A stretch of DNA of 64,000 nucleotides from Callorhinus ursinus (GCF_003265705.1 NW_020313285.1:15712302-15776301); one strand, 5' to 3'. Counted from the first letter of the stretch, positions 37,355-49,440 are shown. Numbers and translations are program-made. Notes: generated from the sequence alone by a model not told the origin.

Positions 37355-37590
37355 AAAACCATAAGCTCCTGAAATCTGTATTCAGATCCTGCCACTAACT
37401 GGGTGACTGACTCTGGGCAAGTTATTTAACCTCTCCATGCCCCCGTTTCCTGATTTCTAAGTGGGCTTAACAAGAGTACCTATCATAGGACCTTTGTCTT
37501 AATGAAATGAGTTTATACATACTAAACTACATACACACTGAGTGCTTAGAACAGTGCCTAGGGCATGGCCAGCGCTCAAAAGAAAAAAAA
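37355..37590 (+). repeat. MIR SINE
   Basis: GATCCTGCCACTAACTGGGT, GGGCAAGTTATTTAACCTCT, and GAACAGTGCCTAGGGCATGG are clear MIR landmarks. Confidence 0.88.
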
Positions 37591-37909
37591 AAAGATAGCC
37601 AGCAATTAATTCAGAAAGATAACTAAAACCCTGAATTTTAAGGCAGAGTTGACAAAATACTGAAAATTTCTCTTAATGTTAAGAAAATACTGCCTTCATT
37701 TATATAGCAACATATGATGCTCCTAGAAGTTAACTCGATATGTATCAGTGAAAGACCACTTATTCTCCTTTAGTATACCTCTTATCAGCCTACACTTTCA
37801 ACAGTTTAAAGGTGATTCAAGGGAAATCTGGATTATCAGTTCTCAAGGAGAATCAGTAGCAAAAAATTTTTTTCAAAAGCATGTTTTTGGGTTATTTCAA
37901 ATATGAAAT

Positions 37910-38045
37910 TCACTCACTGTGCAATTTGTGGATAACATAATTTACTTGAGAACAAGGACTGTGTCTAGTTTTTCCACCACTACACTGTGTCTAGAACAGT
38001 ACCCAGCACAAAGTAGGCACACAACAAATTTTTGCTGACAGAACT
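37910..38045 (+). repeat. L2 LINE 3' end fragment
   Basis: ACTTGAGAACAAGGACTGTG, then CAGTACCCAGCACAAAGTAG and ACAACAAATTTTTGCTGA match the L2 3' end. Confidence 0.7.
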
Positions 38046-38223
38046 GTGGAAAATTAAGAGAATACAAAAATTTGTGGAAAAGTTCTTCAAAATTCCACTT
38101 TTTACATAGATGTTGTTAGAAGTTCAGTTTCTCTATGTTTATATTACTTTATACTGTTGAAATAGATTAGACTGTCTTGCCTTTTAAGAAAATTTAATAC
38201 TAAATTCATTTGTTCATGAAACT

Positions 38224-38486
38224 TTTTTTTTTTTTTGAAGATTTTACTGATGTATTTGACAGAGCGAGACACAGTGAGAGCAGGAACACAAGCAGGGGGA
38301 GTGGGAGAGGGAGAAGCAGGCTTCCCACTGAGCAGGGGCCGATGCAGGGCTCGATCCCAGGACCCCGGGATCAGGACGTGAGCTGAAGGCAGATGCTTAA
38401 CGACTGAGCCAACCAGGCGCACCCCCCCCTTTTTTTTTTTTTTTTAAAGATTTTACTTATTTGACAGAGACACAGGGAGAGAGGGA
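38224..38486 (-). mobile_element. Can-SINE tandem pair (full copy plus truncated 3' half)
   Basis: A full copy (about 38224-38425) is joined to the 3' half of another (38426-38486) across C- and T-runs. The short repeat GAAACTT lies at both outer edges, as if the pair inserted once. Confidence 0.85.
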
Positions 38487-38599
38487 GAAACTTCTTTTCT
38501 TGAGTCTATCCTGCCAGATGTTTAGGATATGGGAAAAAACATGTAAATAAAGCTAGAGATAAGGCCCCTGCCTTCAGAGAGATTCCATCAAATTTTAAA

Positions 38600-38895
38600 A
38601 TACTTGAATACCTACATATTACATTGGCAGGCATATAATAATTACTTAGCCACTGATTACTGAATTACATTTTAGTCATTTCCAATAAATATAAATATGC
38701 TGCAATGAACATCTTTTGGCATAACTCTGAGTTTTATATTATGTACTGAACAAAGACTCATAATGAGTGAAATAGGAAAGAGACTGTTAATTCTTCAAGG
38801 CCCATGTTAAAAATTTCTAAATGACTTTCCAGAAATGCTGTTTATATTCCAGCTAGCAGTATATGACAATTTTCATTGACTGATATGTCAGCATT
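38600..38895 (-). mobile_element. Old L1 fragment, antisense
   Basis: ATAAATATGCTGCAATGAAC and GACTTTCCAGAAATGCTGTTT match antisense old L1, like the segment at 8460-8760. Confidence 0.5.
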
Positions 38896-39457
38896 TTTAT
38901 CAGTTTGATAAGAAAAACTGAAGTAATTCCTAACAGCAGTAATTCCTCTGCATCCTCCCTTCACCTACCCAAGGTTACCAGCCAAACATTTCTAAACATA
39001 GAACTGCCACCACATAAATGCCTCAAATGACAGCAATTCACCAGGAGGCATAGATATCAATACTTTTTACTCTTTTTTTTTAATGTATAACATAGAAAAT
39101 GGATAAGGAGAGTAAATAAATATTTTAAATAATGACAAATATACAAATAGATTAAGAATTTTTTTAAAGTATTACAACTTGAGAAGTAAAAACAAATTTG
39201 GTTCAATGAATGTTATTTATTGAACATTTATTCTATGCTAGGTTCACTGCTGGGAAATAAAAATTAAGACAAAGTAAAGCCAAAACAAAAATAAAAACTT
39301 GTTATTTTTAGAAATTATAACAAACCCAAACTCAGCATTCATGTAAAAAATCGTATAAATTTCAAAAGTCAAGATTTACATAAGTTTATGGAAATTAAAT
39401 CATTCTAAAAATTAGCTCCCACACTAAATAATATGCAACATTTATTTGCTAGCCTAC

Positions 39458-39594
39458 CTCTTGCCCATCTTCAAGAATAATAGCTCCAGCCTGCTCTACC
39501 ACTTCAAAAATCATCACTGAGCAGAGTTCTCTCCTTACAGACATGGTCATGTTTGCAAAAGCAGGGAGCTGGTGCATAAACTCCAGTAATTGTT
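39458..39594 (-). CDS. RAPGEF6: RAPGEF6 coding exon, start of second cNMP-binding-like domain
   Basis: 137 bases; the first two bases complete a Glu codon from the previous exon, and the exon leaves in phase 0 at CAAGAG|GTAGGC. The product is [20 protein letters not shown], then [19 protein letters not shown] and ILEDGQE, the first helices and strands of a cyclic-nucleotide-binding fold. The acceptor is unusual: an uninterrupted T20 run on the minus strand (39600-39619) followed at once by ACTAG. Confidence 0.97.
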
Positions 39595-39599
39595 CTAGT

Positions 39600-39619
39600 A
39601 AAAAAAAAAAAAAAAAAAA
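39600..39619. repeat. A20/T20 run forming the polypyrimidine tract of an acceptor
   Basis: Twenty A on the plus strand, followed by (GAAA)n to about 39631. On the minus strand it is the T-run immediately before ACTAG| of exon 39458-39594. Confidence 0.95.
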
Positions 39620-40720
39620 GAAAGAAAGAAATTTTGGTATAGACACCATCAAAGACTATACTTTAAAGATCCAATAAAATCTAGAATTGAATACCCAATT
39701 TTCTAATCAACTTATGAATTTATCTGTTAACATTGAGCAACCAAGGTATGAGATGACTGTTGGTTAAAAAAAAAAAAATCAATGATTTAACAGATATTTC
39801 AGAATCACACAAAAAAATAGGCATATTGGAAGATACCCAGAATTCACAACCTCCAGAGAGAACCAGAAACCCATCTCCTAGCCTGAGATGTCACTCCATG
39901 GTAGTTAAGTTAGTGATATCCTTCCATCTAACAGATTAGCAAAAAAGTCTTTTTTCTAGTTCTTATCAGGATAGAGTTAAAAAAAAACCCAGTTATTAAT
40001 AAATGTCAACAATTAAGCAATGAAGGATAACAAATTTGAATTCTAGTTCCAAACCGCTGAAGCAACTGCAAGGTAACTCTCTTTATAACCAACAAATGTT
40101 TATGAGTGCCTGCCTTAGGGCAACATTACTGGTACAGATACATGAGTAATAAGATAAATATAAGGGAGAAACACATATACAAGCAGTCAGCTAAGGGATG
40201 AAAAAGAATTAACTATAAGGTGCTATTTATCCAGATAATTGGGAGATAATTGTATTTCAATTCTTAAAAAACTGTGAAAAGAGCACCGTATACAATTCTT
40301 TATCATTAAAAATGTACTTTCAATTTCTGTCCAGGTACTATTCATAACATGGGTCTAAACTGCAAGTTAATTAACGATATTATGTCGTTAGAATGGCAAG
40401 GAATGTTCAAATGTACTGATCTTTACTCACACAGATTATGATTTTTAGTAGTAGCGTCTTCTGATTTGAATGACAGCAATATGGCTATTATAAAAGGGAA
40501 ACCTAGGATAAAATCTTAATTGAATCCTATCAGTATATAATGACACTAAGTAATCTTTGTTCTTAAAGAAAACATTAGCATCTTTAGTATTATTCAACCT
40601 CCCAAAGTAATTAGTTCGTAAGAAATTAAAGGAAAACTCATAAACTTTTATCCAAAAATTATATACATTTTTTTTTCACGCTAGACAAGTAAAAAGATGA
40701 CTTCTGATAACGTGAAAAAA

Positions 40721-40914
40721 AAATTTTTTTTTTTAAAGATTTTATTTTATTTGACAGAGAGATAGAGAGCACAAGTAAGCAGAGAGGCAGGCAGAGAGGG
40801 AGAAGCAGGCTCTCTGCTGAGCAGGGAGCCTGACGCGGGGCTTGATCCCAGGACCCCAGGATCATGACCTGAGCCGAAGGCAGCCGCTTAACCGACTGAG
40901 CCACCCAGGCGCCC
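40721..40914 (-). mobile_element. Can-SINE
   Basis: Head GAGCCACCCAGGCGCCCC, tail TTTTTTTAAAGATTTTATTT. Duplication TAACGTGAAAAA on both sides (about 40708 and 40915). Confidence 0.95.
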
Positions 40915-41042
40915 CTAACGTGAAAAATTTTTAAAAAGCTAGACATCAGACACTGTTGTACTGTATCTTAAATACCTTATGGTCATGAAGAGGGAAATTA
41001 CTTTAATGCAGTCAAGCTTTTGTTTTATAATTGGGAGCAGCC

Positions 41043-41281
41043 AGGATATGAGGGCTATCTGCTTGTGACATGTATCACCCCAGTAATCGCCAGCGGTGAT
41101 TCAGATGACCTGCCTGGCTAGGCAGGTGTCCCCCTCCTCCCTGACTGTTCCGTGTGCAGCCCTCTACAAGCTGTGCGCTCAGTTCAAGAGGATGAACTTC
41201 CCCGATAAAGGATGACTGTTATTTGGCCAATGGCATTCCACTAGCTATACTCCCCTGCTGTATCTTCCAAACGAACTCTCA
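41043..41281 (+). pseudogene. RN7SK: 7SK small nuclear RNA retropseudogene, 3'-truncated
   Basis: From GGATATGAGGGCTATCTG onward the sequence follows the 5' two thirds of 7SK RNA with scattered substitutions. It includes GATGACCTGCCTGGCTAGGC, GTGTCCCC, the CCCCGATA element and CTCCCCTGCT, and stops after CAAACGAACTCTCAA. The last third of 7SK, including the 3' hairpin and terminator, is missing and there is no A-tail. The copy is flanked by AATTGGGAGCAGCC (41029-41042) and AATTGGGGCAGCC (41282-41294), a target-site duplication. The 7SK pol III promoter is external to the gene, so this copy should be silent. Confidence 0.88.
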
Positions 41282-41294
41282 AATTGGGGCAGCC

Positions 41295-41762
41295 GGCCTC
41301 CAAGATGGCTCCAAAGCTCTTATTATTCATGATCTTATGCAGTGCCCTCCCCCGTTACTCTGTGTGACACTCCTGAGGCGAAATCATAAAAGATAATGTG
41401 GCATCTGCCTTACTCTCCCTTGGATTACCTGACTTGGGGGAAACCAATTGCTACACTGTGAGGATATTTAAGAGCCTATGGAGAGGCCCACACGGCAGGA
41501 ACTGAGGTCTTGTACTAAAAGCCATGTGAGTAGCCACACTGGAAGTATATCCTCTAGCTCAGCCCAGTGAAGCCTCAGTTAACTGTAACCCCTGCTGACA
41601 TCCTGACTACAACTTCATGAGAAACTGAGCCAGAACCACTCAGCTAGGCTGCTCAGGAATTCCTGACCCACAAAAGCTATGAGAAAATAAACATGTTATT
41701 TTATGCTACTAAGCTTCAGGTATTTTGTTATGCAGCAAGAAGTTAACTATATATAAATTAAA
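41295..41762 (+). mobile_element. MLT1-type LTR (ERVL-MaLR), partial
   Basis: A stretch with MLT1 landmarks in order: GAGGCCCACACGGCA, AGCCATGTGAGTAGCC, CCTGACCCACAAAAGC, the polyadenylation signal AATAAACATGTTA, and a 3' end near GTTATGCAGCAAGAAG. Orientation is plus, opposite to RAPGEF6. It ends about 40 bases before the donor of the acidic exon. Subfamily not assigned; the 5' part is degraded. Confidence 0.75.
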
Positions 41763-41799
41763 CTATAAAATTCTTATTGTGAACAGATGTATTTCTTAC

Positions 41800-41977
41800 C
41801 AATGTCGTCATCAGTTTTGTCTGCAGGTTCTTTCTCGAGACATTCTCGAACAAGATCTCGCCCCTGTAGTGGATCTGTTCGATCAATCTCTTCATCCTCC
41901 TCTTCTTCATCTTCAGAATCAACGGGTCCTTCTGGAAGACGTGTTAAATCTACATCTCCTACCTCACTTTCCGTAGC
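41800..41977 (-). CDS. RAPGEF6: RAPGEF6 coding exon, acidic linker
   Basis: 178 bases; acceptor TTTCTGTAG|GCTACG, donor ACATTG|GTAAGA; enters in phase 0 and leaves with one base of the next codon. The product ([17 protein letters not shown]..., then [18 protein letters not shown], ending TDDDI) contains an acidic run of Glu/Asp between residues about 20 and 31. It leads directly into the second cyclic-nucleotide-binding-like domain. An MLT1-type LTR ends only about 40 bases from the donor side of this exon. Confidence 0.96.
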
Positions 41978-41999
41978 CTACAGAAAGAAATCTTGATTG

Positions 42000-44900
42000 A
42001 TTATGTTATAAAAATTGTATGTCACAGCCTGAATTAATCAAAACTACTTCTCCCTAACACTATAAAGAATCAGGCAATACTGTGTTATATCAAAAGCAGA
42101 AAATACTTATTTATAAAAGGCTTCTCTCTGCCCAAAAAGACAGGCTCATGGTGATATCCAGATGATAAATCTGAGCAAGTTTATAAAATGGTCAAGAGAT
42201 GTAAACATCTGGATTAATACCTGTTTTCCAAATAACGTGTATTCCTTAGAAGTATAACAGTTCCTAAAACATAAAGTGCAGGAAAGAGACAGTTTACCAA
42301 CAATCGTTTTATGAGTATCTATTAGTCTCTGCTGGGTGTTGCAAATAAGATGGTCTTTCACCAAAAGATTTAGAGTCCAGTAAGGTAGGCAACCATGATT
42401 GTATTAGGAAGAAGAGCTGAGATTATCGCAACCAATGTTTAAAATAAGCTTACACTTCAACCTCAACTTTGGAAATATATTGGTCTCAGATATTTATAAA
42501 GAAACTAGCAGATTTCTTGGCAACTGTAAATTTAAATATCAATCATAGTCAATTTAAAAATCATCACAGAAAATAATGAAATAATAAATAATTGGGACAT
42601 ACTGAAGCAAGCTACAAGGTGCCAGAGGACTAGACAGACAAGACAGGGGCACAAACCTGCAAACAACCAGGTTCCTTAAGGCCAAAACTGCCTCTACTTT
42701 CTTGCTACAGAACTTTAGAGTTTAAGTGGAATCACTTCTGAATATATATCCTTGGAACCACAAACTTGCTAGCAGGTTATTATTACTTTTTAAAAAAGTT
42801 TTAATTTAAATGTATACATGCTAAATGACTTTCAAAAACCTCATTTATTTACACACACGGATTTTAATCCAAGAAACTAGTGTTAAAAACACTTAATTTT
42901 TCAGAATATAAAAGCTCACCCCAAAGTAGCCTTCTTCCACTTTATCAAAATTTAAGGATAATCTACTTTATAAATTTGGGTTCTTAAACCACTGTCTTCA
43001 TCACGATTTCAGGTTTTCATCCCATGACCCAGACTATTTCGACATAGTCTCCAAACCTTTTAGATTATATCTGGTAAAAAGATGGTTCACAGCAAAAATA
43101 AGCAAGATTCAACTCAGTTATGTGAACAGGCAAGGCTTACTGTCATCTGTGTGAGAAGTGAAGACGAGGGAAATTCTTTAGGGAAAAGGGAAATCATGGG
43201 TAGGAACTGTGAGAAGGGTACGAAAGGAACTGTTTTAGAGATCTTTTAAGGACACCTGCAAAGGAAAGAATGTAATCTATCCTTACAAATGTCTTCTTTA
43301 ACTGTACTTTTGTCAAAGTACAATAAAAAGGATGAATAATATCACATTAAACTATTAAAATGTTAAAAGTATTTAAGAAAGATAAGGTGGCAAAATAAGA
43401 ATTAAAATAGTAAAGAAAGAGCAGTCAAAAACATGCTAGGAAATTAAAAAGGATTTTGTAATTTAAAAATAAGTAAATAAAATGAGCTATGTAGAATCCA
43501 AGGTCTAATTTCTTGACTGAGCAAAGCCAAATCAGGTCTTTTAAAGTGAAGGAAGATATGATGACCATCAGGACTAGAAGTCATCGCATGGTATTTCTGA
43601 GGATGCAGTTTATTGGCAGAGTTTAATTCTCTAATAACTAGATGAGAATTTTTTTAAAAATGTAGTATTCACAATGTCCAGCATACAATAAAAACTTACT
43701 AGATAGATGAAGGAGGGAAATGTGATACATAACCAGGAGAAAAATCAATCAGTATAAAGAGACCCAGGAATGACAGACAGGAATGACAGAAACATAAGCA
43801 GAGTGAAAATGGGAAATCTAAGTACAGAAATGTAAACTGTAAGAGTAAACCTGAAGAAGGGCAATAAAAACTACCCCAAACTGAAGCAAGGAAATAAGGC
43901 CATAAAGAAATTTAAGAAGAGTCTGAGAGACTAATAAGATAACATCAATGGTTATTACCAAAAAAATGTAGATCAATAGATATGTCACATTTGTAAAGAC
44001 AGGGTACAGAGAAGATCAGCCCTGGTCTTTCAACTACTTTATCCTAGCACGTGGATTACAGGAAACCCTCAAGAAGATTATAATACATTAAGTTCGGGGT
44101 CGGGGCGGGGGGAGGTATTTTTGGTGAAACAGCTAATATGGCAAGTTCATTAAACTTGTGTTTTTCCTTTCCTGCAGTATAATGTATGTCTGTGTTTATG
44201 TGTAAATATAATTTGGTGAGGCAGACAGTCTGAGATGATTTTTCTGATCACTTTGCCTTCCCCAAATGAACCACCAGAGGATATCCTTTTCCTGTTTGCA
44301 TCTAGATAAAGAATGAGGGGAACTACAGGTTGGAATGAAAAGTCATACAAACTTACAAAAATCACATTTTCAAGTTTAGAGCCAATATTAAGCCTAATAT
44401 TAACCTTAAACTTTCAGTGCTTCTCTTTTTTGCATTCCCATTTTGAGTACTTCATTCAGCCTTTTACATGTACCACTTAGGCTTTATGTTTCCTCTTTAT
44501 CTCTTCTGCCAGAGCAAGAATGCTGTAAAATTAATCCTTCACAGTAATGCTATCCAGAATAGCCCATTCCATATTCTCTACAACAGGTCAGGCAGTTCAA
44601 GTAAAGCCTCCTTTGCCCTGGATATAATCAAGCTTTAATTACTAGGAACAATATTGGTTTCTACTTAAATGTAACTCAACTGAAAAAAAATTCTAGGTTA
44701 CTTCCGAAGTGCCAACACTGTGCTATCTCAGCATGGAATACACAAGAAACATCCTGCCTGCACAAATTTTCCACTCATGATCCACAGAAAAACTGCTGTC
44801 GGTTTCCAAGACATGAGAGACGATATGAAAATGTCATCAAGGTGAAACTGCAGATAGAAGAGCATAACTAAAACACAGGGCTAGGACGAAGCAAACATGT

Positions 44901-45125
44901 TCAGGGAATAAAACATGTATTTTGTCATGGACCAGAATCCAGAATGTTCAAGTGGGGTAAGTGGAACAGAAAGCCAGATTTGCAGATTGTGGTTAGAAGT
45001 GGAAGGCTTAGAATGTGACTACAAATAAATGAAGAGTATAAGTTAGATAACGGTGAAGCTCTGAAACTTAAAATATATGAGTCAAGTCACACGATTCTCA
45101 TAATTTATCTCACGTGGGAGTTTAA
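42000..45125. other. Intronic stretch with nothing recognised
   Basis: Part of the 7.9-kb intron before exon 41800-41977. AT-rich, no clear repeat or gene; a short G-rich patch at 44096-44115. Confidence 0.5.
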
Positions 45126-45138
45126 AAAATGGGAGTAG

Positions 45139-45225
45139 GAGCACCTGGGTGGCTCAGTCCTTAAGCGACTGACTCTTGATTTCGACTCAGGCCATCATCT
45201 CAGGGTCGTGAAATCCAGCCCCACG
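45139..45225 (+). mobile_element. Can-SINE head, truncated
   Basis: GGAGCACCTGGGTGGCTCAG to CCAGCCCCACGTT, about 87 bases with no tail; duplication AAAATGGGAGTAG on both sides. Confidence 0.9.
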
Positions 45226-46311
45226 TTAAAATGGGAGTAGTCAAAGATAAATGAAATTTTTGACTAGCACACAGATACTTTTGACAGAAATATGAAAGTA
45301 CAAGTATGGCATATTAAAGCATGGTATGGCAAAGCTAGCTGAGATGTCAAATGAACATCCTAGTGGAAATGTGGCACCGGTTTTAGAGAGACTGACAGTA
45401 GAGCTATGAATTAAGGACTCATGCTGCCATAGAGATAGTAACTGAAGCACTGGGATTTTTAGCACCATGTTTTACTTCCCACACAGAAACTAAAAAAGAT
45501 GGATGGGGGATGAATGTATGCCTCAGGTTTCTAAAAAACAAGTTAATGAAAAGACAAATGCTTTATTTCACAATATTCCAGCTCTTGCTGGTATTCAGTC
45601 TGTTTACACACTGAAATAAATAGAAAAAGCAGTCAGAAAGAAGCACTCCTTATTTATCTCATGTACTCTTTGAGGATACATAAAATATTTGATCCAAGAA
45701 CAATCTAACATCTTAATGCATAAATTTAGCTAAATTTTAAGCTAATCTGATCAGAAACATATTCATACCAAAAGATTACTTGCATTTTACCCAGACTGTG
45801 GTAAATGCTTTTTTTTTTTGAAGTTTCCTTGAGAGCCAAGGACTTTTATTTTTAAACATGAACACTCTCAAGAAGGAAATGCATAGGAGCACAGCCACAC
45901 ATTTGGCCATATAAAATGGTGTCAACAATTTTCTTGTTAAGAACTGCTGTTCGACTCTCTTCTCTCTTCCCCTCAAACCACCAAATTAAAAATAATTTCA
46001 TTATTTCACAGGGCTTTACTTATACTGTTAGAAGCCATGACTGGATTAGGTGTTCGCTTTTAGAATCTATGCAGTGCCAAAATTTGGATGATCAAACTAC
46101 CTCAACTGTCACTGGCCAAGGTATATACACACAGGCCAATGTCCACCTGTAACTAACGCGTGTATTCATAGCTTGAGTAAGTACTCCAAAGGAGGCCAGA
46201 GGTCAAGAGAAAGACCAAGGTCCAGTATTGCTATTCCTCTTCCCTTTGTTTTAGTCTGAGGATCTGACTGGATAGACACACACAATTTGGTTGGTGTTAT
46301 TTACCTTATCT

Positions 46312-46508
46312 ATTTTTTTTTTTTTTTAAGATTTTTCATTTATTTATTTGAGAGAGAGAGAGTACAAGCAGGGGGCGTTGCAGAAGGAGAGGGAGAAGCC
46401 AGCTCTCCACTGAGCAGGGAGCCTGACGCAGGGCTCCATCCCAGGACCCTGAGAACATGACCTGAGCCCAAGGCAGACGCTTAACCGACTGAGCCATGCA
46501 GGCACCCC
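46312..46508 (-). mobile_element. Can-SINE
   Basis: T-run tail plus AAGATTTTTCATTTATTT, GA tract, head GAGCCATGCAGGCACCCC. Short flanking duplication TTATCT. Confidence 0.93.
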
Positions 46509-47224
46509 TTTATCTGTGTTTTAATTGTAAGTCTAGATACTCTGCATTTGGGGGGATATATTTTATCAATTTATTTTTATTCTGTTCTTATTCCTTAATC
46601 TAGTAATTTTAACTTTAATCTTTTCCCACAATTTTATTCAACTTTATTTTTAACAGTACACTCTATTTACATCCTCCTTAAAATATGTTAAATATAGAAA
46701 TACTACTGTGCACTGAGAAAAAAATAAGGAAAGCTTAGGTAACGTAATAAAAACTACCCACAAACCTACCACTAATTGAAAACATTATTATGATTTGGTC
46801 CCCTTTAATTCACGTTTACATTCCTTGTATACATGTATAAAATATATGTAATTATGTATGTAAGTGTATTTATTTAAGATACTGGTTTCTTCTGTTTCTA
46901 ACTCTGTTCCTTTTTAACATAAACTGTTTCTATCCATTGGCTATTCACCTAAACTTAACGGAAGCCCAGGTTTGAGGATTTTTACCTTCTTTGGCCACTC
47001 TTAAGATTTATCTTACCTTTTTGCATATTTGACTTTAATATTATAATTATCTCCTTTAAATTTCTGAATTCCTGTTTTGGTTCTGGATTTAATTATTTAG
47101 TCCTCCTAAATTAATTAAAACTTTTTATTTTATTGATTACTTTTTAAGTTTAATTGCACCATGTTTTAAAGTATATGCCTCCCATAATACCCCCCTAAAA
47201 AAAAAAAAAACCCAAACTGCATGC

Positions 47225-47445
47225 CTCAATTTATGCGACCTTCTGGAAAATGCAAAACTGTAAAGGCAGAAAACAGATTAGAGGTTGCCAGGGCCTGAGG
47301 ATCAGAAGATACTGACTACAAGGGGGCACAGAGTACTTTCTGAGGCGATGGAAACGTTCTGTCTTCATGGAGGCTATACTAATGAGGGTGAATTTATTCT
47401 ATGTATATTATACTTCAGTGAACATCAAACATATAAACACAAACA
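47225..47445 (+). mobile_element. Old L1 3' end fragment
   Basis: CTGGAAAATGCAAAACTGTA, GATTAGAGGTTGCCAGGG, and ATTATACTTCAGTGAACATC in order match old L1 3' UTRs. Confidence 0.65.
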
Positions 47446-48639
47446 CAACTAATGATGTAGGAAAAAGAATGAATATGACTTGGTACTGGAAGTTATGCTC
47501 AAGGGAGAAGAGCCAATGATAACTTTCAGGTTTCTGGGATATGACATGTTGCCTTCTTCACTTTGTAATGGAGGCAGTCCTGTAACATGCAGGACAGCTG
47601 GCAAGCTTACTTGTCCACAGTTTAGCCAATGTTAAAATGACACTTTTAAAAGGTAGAATGAGCTGTACAAAGTGCTAGTGAGGAAAGAAAACATACAGAA
47701 GGTTGGAGCAGGGCAGTTACATACAAGGCCATAAGTCTACAGCAGAAGACCTCCAACTACCAGTAGGCGTGCTCCAGCCTCAGCCTCAGGTGGACAAACC
47801 AGTAGGTAGACATCCTGTAGATCTTACATGAGTGCAAGGCTTCAGAAGCTCCTCCAGGATCTTGCCAAAGATACAGGACCCTGCCGTGTACAGCCCATCT
47901 TCTAGTGCAGAGTAAAGCACTGGCCTTTCCAAGTGACCCTGATCTCAATCTGTGCACTAACCTTTTGTCCTTTCTCTTACAACCATCTCAGGCTGTTCCT
48001 TGCTCCAAAAAGGTGGTAACATCTGGTTTAGAAATGGATATACTAGCAAGATGAGGTACCTAGAGCTTAACAACACCACATCTCTGCTGTATGATTTCTC
48101 CGAACAAGGTCTAGACATTCCCACTTAGCCTATGAGAAATTTATAGCCATATCCCTGAACTTCATTAATCCAGGATCAATCTTCTCTAGGAAAAACAAAG
48201 AATCCAGAGGAGCTACAGCTCTACTTTGACTTTTAGGTGCGCAAAAACCCTTTTTCTTCCACATGACAATTCCTTTGGGGAGGGGTCGAATACTTGGAAT
48301 GCAACACTCGGAGAGGCTCTGCACTTTTAAAAGTCACTGCACTTTTTAAGCGTATTTTTAAAAAATTACTTGTTCTGTCTCCTACAAAATGGTAAGGAGG
48401 AAGAATTCCTTGTTCTGTCTACTATAAAATGCTAAACGGGGAGATGTAGATGGCCGCAGCAATGACCTTTGTGGAGAAAAGCTATGCATAATCGAAAAAT
48501 GGAGGTTTTTTTCCATTTTGTCTTTGCCTACAAACTTTCCTTGAGAGAAATGCTGATTCTCCTAAAATATCTGAAAACTCAGTAGACCCACAGTCTAAAA
48601 TGTTTTCCTCGAGCAACAGTAACTCCATTTCAAAAGATG

Positions 48640-49440
48640 AGTAATATATAGTAGCCACTCGCCATATGTGACTACTGGTCACTGGAACTGTGGCTGGTCT
48701 GAACAGAGATGTACAGTAAGGTTATACTGAATTCTGGCTTTGGGAGACTCCCACATCTCCATACTGTGCATGCACCCTCACACCCCTCTGCCTGGCACCT
48801 TGGAGCCAGGGCCACAGCCTGGGCTGGCAGACCCTCGCCATTCCATCTCGTGCCCTGCTTGGTCTGTTGCAGAGTCGCCAAAGCTGGCAGTAGGAAGGCT
48901 GCAGTCCAAGTAGCTCTGGAAAGTCGGTTGTGGACTCAGGTCATTGGGCAATTCCACCACCTCAAGGATCGGCTCAAAACCAAGCTCCGAAGAGGATCTC
49001 AGCTCCTCCATGGCACTGATCCACGATTCAGTCTGCCCAGTCACCATGGAACCACCAGCCACAACAAACCCAAGAGAACCCCTCAACATTCCACCTGGAA
49101 CTCCACTAGCAACTGGCAGCCTAGGAAGGTAGGTAGGCTTTCTGCATGTTGGAGCAAGCCTTTCTCTCCCTAATAAATAAAATCTTAAAAAAATCAGCTA
49201 GTAAATTAACTGTGATATTAATTTTTACAGGTACATGTTTGCTTTAAATTTATATTAAAATAATTTTTATACTGTCTTTGGAAGCCAGAATTTTTAAAAG
49301 TTAACTCATGATTTTAAACTGGGATTATGTGCTCAAATGATAATATTTGGATATATTATGCTAAATAAAATACATTATTCAAATTAATTTCACCGGTTTC
49401 CTTTTACTTATAAAATTTAATAGACCCCTTACAATAAAAA
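48640..49440 (+). mobile_element. Old DNA transposon remnant split by a later insert
   Basis: Left part 48640-48747 (GTAGCCACTCGCCATATGTG, GAACTGTGGCTGG). Right part about 49196-49440 (AATGATAATATTTGGATATA, TTAATTTCACCGGTTTCC). The two parts read as one known mammalian MER-type element if the middle 450 bases are removed. Confidence 0.55.
48748..49195 (+). other. GC-rich insert of unknown origin with SINE-like 3' tail
   Basis: About 450 bases, far richer in G+C than its surroundings. It interrupts the DNA transposon above and ends TCTCTCCCTAATAAATAAAATCTTAAAAAAA, like a Can-SINE tail with a polyadenylation signal. Both strands have open frames (154 codons plus, 48709-49173; 103 codons minus, 48778-49089), but neither product was recognised. 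No target-site duplication was found. It could be a retrocopy of an unidentified transcript or a composite retroelement. Confidence 0.45.

Noticed and set aside
48709..49173. 154-codon open frame and the 103-codon frame on the opposite strand (48778-49089)
   Set aside because: Both lie in the GC-rich insert; low stop density follows from composition. No domain, conserved motif or splice structure was recognised.
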